NCBI GenBank assembly: GCA_021234155.1
Contig: JAJEKV010000084.1
Location: 3,725,702-3,789,701 of the forward strand
Length of the DNA: 64,000 nt
Direction of reading: 5' to 3'
Source of the DNA: Isoetes taiwanensis
Lineage: Eukaryota; Streptophyta; Lycopodiopsida; Isoetales; Isoetaceae
Position numbers and translations under genes: made by a program. The notes under the pieces were generated by a model. That model had not been told where the DNA came from. It saw only the letters and a program-made list of their open reading frames with translations, and did not search any database. Positions within the stretch are counted from its first letter, which is position 1; each line of letters begins with the position of its first letter. Below, in pieces: positions 56,407 through 64,000 of the stretch.

Positions 56407-59400
56407 TCACCTCAATCTCAGATTCTCAAGAATGTGTTCGCAAAGATCCCGTCTAAACCTTCGACATTCACGCCTACGCCGCCTTGGTCTCCCTCGTCCC
56501 TCGCCGCCTTTATCGCTTCCATTTGTCTTCCTCCCCTTGAAATGCTCATGAAGCGTATCCGTATGACCGAATGGTTTCAACCATGTCCTTATTTCCAACC
56601 ACGGATATAGGTTTCATTCCAAAACGGATAGCCCCCGAGAGAACAGGCCATTCATGTACCACTTTCGATACAATTTGATCTTCCTCGACCAAGCCGGTTA
56701 TGAAGTACTTGATAACTCTTGGCGGATAGGAATTCTATATATAGGACCTGTCGCACCATCTTTTTGCTGACCTTGTCCATCGATGGAACATCCTCCATAA
56801 ATCTGCCCCCCTTCGTGGTTCCATCTGCTCTTGAGAGATCATGAACCCGTCGAGATAATGATGCTCGCTAGACCACCACTTATCCGTGTCTATGTACCGA
56901 TCTTGAAATCAAAACCAAAACTATGTTGGCAAAGCTTGGTGCCTCCAGGCAAGCCAAGTCTACACTCATGATCAAGTTCCTATATGGAGTACATGATCTT
57001 GTTGGTGAAGTTAATATCACCTGCCTATTGGGAGACGGTCCGGTTGTCCGGTGCGGCATGCAAAAGACAAGGAAACCGAAAGTATCCAGTCGGTCATGTC
57101 CGAACCGCCTTGTACCCTTTGCTCTATGTCAGCTTTGTCATAAAAAAGGGTGGGGTCTTCGATCATATTGATGACAAATAGTGCCACGGGTCCAGTGCGG
57201 TTCAGACCACCAAATCCCTTGTGTCCCAAAGTTACCCGAGAAATGGGGAGCTATCGTCGACCTTAAATGGGACCACCCCCTAATCCAAGCTTCCTCTTCA
57301 GAATTGCCATAGCACGTTCCTGGGAAAGGAAGGGTTTTGACGTTACGCTTCCGGCTTGGTGTTGATGTAGGGTTGACATAGGCGGTTCAATTCCTTCATG
57401 TCTTCCTCATCAAGGCCAGCCTTTTCCTTGTAATAATCAAAGTCATGGTATTCATTAGATGCAACGTTCTTGCGAACTCCTCGTGATGCCTTCTTCTAAC
57501 GCGACTTAAACTTTTAGGACTTGTGGCATAATCCTTTAAATCCCCGCATTTTAGAACTCCTAGTCTTCCTTAGCGGGATTGTTCCATCCAAGATTACGCC
57601 TTGCAGTCAAGCGTTTCTTTGTCCGCGAGGCCCTCAGATCCTCTTCATGAACTTGCTTGTCAAACAACTTGGGGTCCGGCACGGATGGAAATTCTCCATT
57701 CTTTGTCCTTGACTTGCCTCTTGTCCATTGAGCCCATATCTCAATCCATTTCTCCCGCATTTGCCTCGATTAGCAGAATGAGGTCATATTGGTGCGAGAG
57801 AGAGACTCCCACGCCTTTCCTTGGTGTTCTCTTCTTCTTCTCCTCTTCATCCTCTCCCTCATCATCTTCCTCGCCCTCCAGTGAGAACATATCCGCATAG
57901 TTTCTCAAAGGTCTTCCACTTATCCGGGGAGCCACTGTTTCCTTTAGGACGCCGAGGACAACCTAATGCTTTCCATTTATTTTGCCTAAGCGTGTATGAT
58001 CTGAGGTCAGGATAAGGGCTGCATTCAGTCAATGTACCAATGTCAGAGCATGATAGTATCTACAAACACCCGAAATAAACAGTAAATAGTAGCCCCGGGG
58101 TTTCTCGACTCGCGAGTTGAGAAAGTCCCTTGAATGTCTAATTTTCTTTTACTTCTCTAGGTTTTCTCGACTCGCGAGTCGAGAAAGCTCTGCATCCTTT
58201 GATTTTCTGTGTTCCCCTGGCTTTCTCGACTTCAGCGAGTGAAACCCGATGATAATCGGGAAATGTTAGGATGGTAGGGCTTTCTTGACTCGCGAGTCGA
58301 GAATGGAAAGAATATGAGAGTTATTTACCTTACGTAGCTGGCACTGCCGCTATTGTGTTACGGCGGTGGCTAATGCTGGCGGCCTTGGGTTCTTGGCGTC
58401 TCCGTGAAAGAACTCTGCCTCTCGCTTGGCATATCTATCCCTTGATCCTTCTGCGGCACCTCCTTCTCGTCGCAATACTTTAGCGCCCTCATTCGAATCT
58501 TGACCGTCCACTACCCAGAACGGACGTCTTTTCCTTGAGTCTTCCTCGGACTTCCAAATTGAACAAGCCGGCCGGTCGATCTGCTAAAAGGTATGACATC
58601 CGCGGGCGTGGACCTGCAACGGGATGTCGCACCATCAGTTCCGAATCTCCGGCATGTGTGCTGGATTAAATTCCAAATGGTTGAACAAGGCGGCATCTCC
58701 GGGTGCAAACCTTCAGCCGTCTAATGTCCAAAGGCGGCTTGTGTGATATTCCCAGCGGATATCTTGAGCCGGCGCTCCATTTTCGTGCCCCTCTCGTGAA
58801 ATCCCCGGTCTGATCATGCGGATCCATTATTGGGGAGTTGACCATATCTTCGTCTCCTTAAGTCATCTGATTCCTCCCCGTGTGGTGTCATCTTCTCCAT
58901 CTTTGGTCTTTGGCGGACTTTTTTCTATGAACCACAACTTCATTCCCCCCGCAGAGTGTTGTAGAGTCTTCAAGATGAGAAGTGAAGCTCCCCGTTGAGC
59001 AGTTTTTTCGACTCACGGAAATCTCCATTCCAAGCTCCCTGGATGTTAGGGTTCCGGCCTCCTTCATCCCTTCCAGATCCTTCCACCCAAGGTTCTGACA
59101 ATTTAAAGGCGCCTTCCTTTTTTCGGTGCCCTTCGCCTTGCTCATGGAAGAGTGAGAATAATTTGAAACTGATAATTTTTTGGTGTGATAGAACTTACTC
59201 TTCTGGCAGTCCTCGACATGTAGTGTTAAATGCTTCGAATCTGGCGCTGAGACGGAGAGCACAACACCGATTTTCTTGTACTTGTCTCCGGAGCTCTTCT
59301 TGTCCCTTTGGTGGAGAAACAGATCTTTCTCCTTCCCACTTGTTGATACCTCGACATACCACCAAGAATCTCTGCTGGTGTGTCAAGAAGCTCTGTCTCC

Positions 59401-59608
59401 GGTCCCCTCGATGACCCGAAGAACCCGAGTTCGCCCGCTGATCACTAGTGAGTCCGCAGTGAATCCGCAAGAAGAAAGGATGGATCAGTTAAGGTATTCC
59501 GACAAAAGATAAACCTCAGAGCTCACCTGGGGTGTTTGTCTTCTTCTTCTTGGTGCCGCTAGAACTAGCATCCCCTCCGGCGCCTCGCTTCTTGGACGGA
59601 GTCGCCAT
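56407..59608 (-). pseudogene. Multi-exon minus-strand gene remnant upstream of the FCP1-like domain
   Basis: Exon 1 is likely 59608-59527: ATG, then ATPSKKRGAGGDASSSGTKK and a Lys run, ending at a CAG|GTGAGC donor. This looks like a nuclear protein start. Further pieces: GINKWEGERSVSPPKGQEEL (about 59340-59280), an acidic/basic stretch SLEGEEDDEGEDEEEKKKRT with EKWIEIWAQWTRGKSRTKNG (57935-57560), KADIEQRVQGGSDMTDWI (about 57130) and a basic RRRRRECRRFRRDLCEH (about 56470). The pieces shift frame and are separated by stretches with family D palindromes. The family is unknown apart from the FCP1-like end. Confidence 0.4.
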
Positions 59609-59649
59609 GTCTGTATGCCCCCTCATCCTCTTCCCCGACGGACCCCTCA

Positions 59650-60480
59650 GAAATTAAGTTTCCTCCGTTGTGAGTTTTAGGACTGCATGTAAAAAGATCG
59701 GGCGTGTTCTTTAGTTTGAATTTAAGGACATGCAATCATTTATGAAAAAAGCGGGCTAAGGGTACAACCACGGTCGCCTTTAGCCCGCCCAAACACTATT
59801 TCGAAATTTAATCACATCAAGGGACTTAGTGGCGGAGCGTAGTTTATCTTATCTTAATTGCGGCATTTAAAGACCTTGAGTTGGTGAGCATCGGTATAGT
59901 TTACTTCGAATGGCGCCGACGTAAAATTGCCTAAAGCGCCTTGCATATGTGTTTTTCGACCAGCGGTCCTATTGCAAGCGCTTGATTTGATCGATGAGCC
60001 GCAGACTAAGGTAGGAAGCGTAGAGGAGTGCCGGACCACGGGAACTCTACAACTTCAAGGCCATGGAACGGGGATCTGCGCGAGAATCGCAGTGACACAA
60101 GTATTAGATCTAATACACTCTTGATGAGACCGGCCGTAAGAAGCAAAGACTCTAGGTGAGGTCGCGGGATCCAAGGTGATACGATGGCCCAAGGAATTAC
60201 TACGTGAAGAGGTGAGTTTCGAGATGCCTATGTTATTTAAACTTGTAGAACATGCCGTCGTGTTTAAATAATGGGCCGCCGATAAGCTCGGCCATTCATC
60301 GTTTCCTTGTCCAACATTTTTCAGCTTGACGAGATGATTTACTCTGGGTTGAGAGATGCTCTCGGCGAGGAAACAATGGATCGAGGGTAAAAACAGTTCC
60401 ATTTTAGGTGTATTTTTCATGGACTGTTTTCTTGGAATGTTGTACATAGATCGGGCTAGGTCTAAGGCCCGGGAGATGCA
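59650..60480. other. No recognised gene
   Basis: This is upstream of the exon 1 start at 59608, so the promoter of the minus-strand gene could lie here, but no clear TATA box was identified. GCGGGCTAAGGGTACAACCA and its near-complement at 59751-59790 form a loose inverted repeat around CGGTCGCCTTTAGCCCGCC. Confidence 0.35.
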
Positions 60481-60507
60481 CGGTTCAGATGCATCCTCTT
60501 GTAGTTA

Positions 60508-61602
60508 GTGGGAGGGGCCTCCACCCGGTCGGAACCACTCCTCTCAATATTCGAGGAAGATGGTTCAAGGAGAGTGGCTTAGAGGAGCTAGAGGCACTTG
60601 GGACTAAAAAACGGGAGAACGTAGTGCAGTAGTTGTAGAGAATGCAAGCCTTGGCTTCCTCTACGTGGTTTCCCCGTGGTTAGTTGTAGAGGCCTCCACC
60701 CGGTCAGAGCCCCTCCCTTCGCAATATTCGGCCGAAGATGGTTCGGGAGGAGAGTGACTCTGACCGGGTCGAGGCCACCGCCACGCACACGTGAGAATTG
60801 GTCAGAAGGGATTCTCGACTTGCGAAGGGAATGCTTAATTCCTGTCTACATTCTCACGACTTCATGAGTCGCAGAATGCACAGTTTCCGGCTGTGGTTTC
60901 CCCAGGGTTGGTTGTAGGAGGCCTCCACCCACCAGGCCCTCCCCTTGCGATATTCGCCGAAGATGATGGTTGAGAGTGGCTCGATCGGTAGAGTATATGC
61001 TGACTAATAATGGAGAATTGGTGGCTAGAGGATTCCTGCGACTGGCGAGGTGAGAATGCGAATTGTTGGCCAGAAATCTACATTCACCATTCGCAAGTCG
61101 AGAATGCCTTTAGCCATCGGGAACTCCTGGGATGGTACACATAGAGTTTGGGTTGGGTAAGGCATTCCCGAGCTTCAAGCAGGCCGAGAATGCATACAAA
61201 GAAGCTTCTGGGTTTCCCCTGGTTGTTGTTGTAGAGGCCTCCACCCAATCGAGCCCATCCCCTTCGCAATATTCGGCGAAGATGGTTCAAGGAGATGGTC
61301 TTTGATTGGTAGAGTCAACGGGCGACTACCAATACGAGAATTGGGTTCTTTAAGAGTTGGCTAGAGACTGATCAAAACCACTTCCCTTCCATGATAATAG
61401 GGAAGATAGAAGGAGGAGTGGTTAAGACTATCCTACTGCCCCAGCCTAGAGTGCACTAGAGCACAACGTTTTCTGTAACTCACCAGTTAAAAGCAGTTTA
61501 ATCCCGCCTGGCCTCTCCACCCGGTCAGACCCTCCCTCGCCATGATATTGATGAGCATGGTTCGAAGGGGAGAGTGACTTCAGACCGGTGGAGGCACCTA
61601 CG
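60508..61602. repeat. Five copies of a roughly 90-bp foldback unit
   Basis: Each unit starts GGCCTCCACCCGGTC(A/G)GA, passes CGCAATATTCGGC-GAAGATGG and ends with a complement such as TCTGACCGGGTCGAGGCC. Copies lie at about 60511-60600, 60680-60780, 60905-60990, 61231-61315 and 61510-61602, spaced by 170-330 bp with family D palindromes between. The second has the best stem. No coding sense. Confidence 0.8.
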
Positions 61603-61859
61603 ATTTGCACAAAGGGGCCATTGATTGAGAGTATGACATTCGACTCACGAAGCCGAGAAGGTGCAGCGAGCTTAAAAAGAATGTGAAGACATTGGGCGGT
61701 ATTAATGCGATCGAATCAGCGAGTGAGAATCCCTCAAAGCAGGCCAGCAGTCCGAGTGTACCTCCCCTCTTCGCCTCCAAGGAAGTCGAAGAGTCTCGAC
61801 TCAGCGAGTCGAGAAGAAGGCCCGCACTTCTGGGACCTTGGCAAGCTGGAGTATTCTCA

Positions 61860-62935
61860 ACTCGCCACTCCCCGCATGTCTCCGCAGGGGAGGATATCTT
61901 GTGAGTTAGAAATGCAGATTACGTGAAGCAATTCCTATTCTTAGTTCTTCTTGGGAGAAAAACATTCCTAGTTATGTTACTCTTATGAAACATTCTTAGG
62001 CAGCTTTAGCTATATCTTTGTGAATCTCTTACATTAATGCTCTGCAATATCTTACTTCCTAACACCTGCCTCGATGAGTGACATCTCGGTTTGCTTGCTA
62101 CTACTCTAACCACTATTCTCACTTGTGCCTGTACAATGTATTCAATTCAACCACAAGCAAGAAAAAGATAACAAAAAATGTAAAACAATACAAAAGGAAA
62201 AACAGATAACAGAGAGATTAGTGAGATTAATGAGAAAACAAAAAAGAAATGGCAGTGAGACAAATGAGATTAATGAGAAAACAGAGAACAAAGACAGAGA
62301 AATGAGATTAAAAAGGGTATGATATTACTAAAACATACGGAAGATTTCTCGGATGAGGAGGAGGCTTCCGTGTTCGATTCCATGTGGGTATAGTCGATTA
62401 ATAAAAAGCGTGAATAAGGATTTGTCGGATCAGAAATTGTATCGAGGATTAATAAGAGCCTCTAACAACAGAATATAAGTAAAAATGCAAAGAAAGGACT
62501 TACATGAAAACTAAAAGCAGCACTAAAAGGGCCTCACTTTCTTCTCGAAGAATACTTCGCTCGAACACTCAACCTCTGCTGAGAACTTGGTACTGAAGCG
62601 CCCCGACCACGACCAGTTGTTGTCATAAGATGGCCTTGAATGGCTCGGTTCGACGATCGATCGCCTGATCCCGCGGGCGCTTAAGGAAAATACTGAGCTC
62701 GAAGAGTGATCGAGAAAACAGGGAGGAAGAATGGTCGGGAGAGGAAGAGGGTGCGATTAATTACGGCTGCACCCCTCGAACCTCGTAAAAGTGCAATAAT
62801 AAACTTCCACGAGTTATGGGCCATGCCCTCCATGACGTGGCAGTGCGGGTTGCTGACATGGCCACGCTTTCAGCCTCTGAGGAGGCGCCACGTGGCCATG
62901 ACAAGATATGAAAGGTTAGGTTATATGTTTATATA
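61860..62935. other. AT-rich spacer without a gene
   Basis: A run of AGAGAGATTAGTGAGATTAA, AATGAGAAAACA and similar words at 62200-62310 is low-complexity. The only long frames come from it. At 62815-62900 GACGTGGCAG and CCACGTGGCCATG form loose inverted words before the homopurine block boundary. Nothing coding is supported. Confidence 0.5.
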
Positions 62936-62939
62936 TGTT

Positions 62940-64000
62940 ACCTTATCTTATATTATAAAGTTTTAGCGTATGTCTTGCATCAAACCCTAATTTAGATAGT
63001 TGAGATCGTCTGATTGCATTTGAAGGCCGAGATTTATCGCACAACTTCCCACCACCATGATTGGCCATGCTCTGATCTCTTAAGAGGAAAGGGAAAATAA
63101 CAGAGAAAAGGGCAAAGTGAGAGGCAAAAAGGCACGGGTAAAAGGGAAAGACGGAGAAGGAAAAAGGAAAGGGAAAAGAGCACGAAAAAAAGGAAAGAAA
63201 AAGAAAGGGAGAAAAAGGAAGGAAAAAAAGACACTATGAAAAGGAAAAGGGGGAAAGGGTGAGGACGGAATAAGGGAAAAGAAAAGGGGAAGGGAGGAAA
63301 AGGAAGAAAAAAGGGGCAACGGAAAAAATATGAAGACGAAAAGGGTGACGGAAGGGAAAAAGGGGAAGATAAGAATGGTGGAGAGGGAAAAAAGGGCATG
63401 GAAAAATAGAAAGGGAAGGAAAAAGGAAAAATGAGGCGAAAAAGGGAAAAGGGCATGAGGAAAAGGGAGAGGGAAATGAGAGAGGAAGGAGAAAGTGGCA
63501 CGAGAAGAGGAAAAGGGTGAGGAAAGGAAAAAAAAAGGGAAAAGAGATGGAAAAAGGGAAAAGGGAAAAGCGAAAAGCAAAAAGAGAACAGAAAACATGG
63601 AATAGGAAAAGAGGAAAAGGGAAAAGGGGAAGAGGGTGGGAAAATGAGGAAAAAGGGCATGTGAAAAAGGTGGAAAAAATGGAATGGAAAAAGGTGTGGG
63701 AAAATGGAAAGGAAAAGAGAGAAGGAAAAAAAAAGGGTGGAAAGGAAAGCGGAAAAGGGCATGGAAAAAGAGAGAAGGATGAAAAAAAGAAGGAAAAGGA
63801 AAAAGGAAATGGGAGGCGAAAACATGGAATAGGAAAAAGGTGTGGGAAAGGAAAAGAGAGGGTGGAAAGGAAAGCGGAAAAGGGCATGGAAAAAGAGAGA
63901 AGGATGAAAAAAAGAAGGAAAAGGAAAAAGGAAATGGGAGGCGAAAACATGGAATAGGAAAAAATGGAATGGAAAAAGGTGTGGGAAAATGGAAAGGAAA
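62940..64000 (-). repeat. Inverted copy of the homopyrimidine repeat
   Basis: 62940-63085 is the reverse complement of 22806-22950. From there to the window end the plus strand is nearly all A and G (GGAAAAGGG, GGCATGGAAAAA). A duplicated segment of about 125 bp is seen at 63685-63830 and 63840-63960. The element runs off the window. Long frames on either strand are low-complexity artefacts. Confidence 0.94.

Larger units (their letters stand above)
55107..61860. repeat. Dispersed palindrome family D
   Basis: The unit is TTTCTCGACTCG followed by its reverse complement, 24 bp. Perfect copies lie at 56362-56385 and 58163-58186. One- or two-mismatch copies are at 58101-58124, 58281-58303 and 61793-61816. 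Looser ones are at 55107, 55288, 56307, 58221, 60810, 60850, 61021, 61083, 61166 and 61630. They stand between exon-like pieces, not in them. None is seen outside 55-62 kb in this window. Confidence 0.92.

Noticed and set aside
63034-63957. Long open frames on both strands
   Set aside because: Same low-complexity cause as at 21-23 kb, in the inverted copy.

Overview
The window is from a large, repeat-rich eukaryotic genome, most likely of the plant lineage (a streptophyte alga or other non-flowering plant; the species cannot be fixed from the sequence). The reasons are GT-AG introns, low gene density, a Ty3/Gypsy chromovirus primed by initiator tRNA-Met, hAT elements, TA-target MITEs, a LINE fragment, and plant-transposon-like domains. 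Most coding regions are decayed. The few intact reading frames are a split DNA methyltransferase gene, two copies of a kinase-like reading frame, and the start of a retrotransposon gag.

Layout. 1-3.6 kb: no recognised gene; a reversed retroelement leader fragment and a tandem repeat. 3.6-13.55 kb: a chromovirus complex. It holds a pol pseudogene, broken by a reverse solo LTR with a perfect 5-bp target duplication and by a TA-flanked MITE, then chromodomain, polypurine tract and full LTR. A PBS, a leader with repeated hairpins and a gag-like ORF follow. That ORF begins MARTKQTARK, the exact N-terminus of histone H3. The complex ends with a bare LTR tail inside an FCP1-like phosphatase gene. 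13.55-20.8 kb: minus-strand gene remnants with their own palindromic repeat family. 21.2-22.95 kb: a homopyrimidine block whose inverted copy fills 62.95-64 kb. 23-34.5 kb: degenerate genes (a BAH-like gene, a tandemly duplicated unknown gene, a transposase-like gene), with arrays of a second palindrome near or between them. 35-38.8 kb: a DUF7869-like gene broken by a 1,239-bp non-autonomous hAT element. 38.9-40.1 kb: LINE fragment.

40.2-44.0 kb and 50.4-54.2 kb are two direct copies of a ~3.8-kb segment. Each encodes a bacterial-type (beta-class) N6-adenine/N4-cytosine DNA methyltransferase with three introns, and a kinase C-lobe-like protein. The first methyltransferase copy is intact. The second has lost a splice acceptor and is frameshifted. 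Between them lie a coiled-coil/RING gene, a MITE and a hAT transposase pseudogene. 54.2-62 kb: minus-strand remnants, including a second FCP1-like domain, studded with a fourth palindrome family.

Two patterns stand out. One is the histone H3 tail at the start of a chromovirus gag, beside a chromodomain-bearing pol with the same LTR. The other is that each gene neighbourhood carries its own dispersed palindrome family in introns and spacers: A at 14-20 kb, B at 25-32 kb, C in the methyltransferase introns, D at 55-62 kb.
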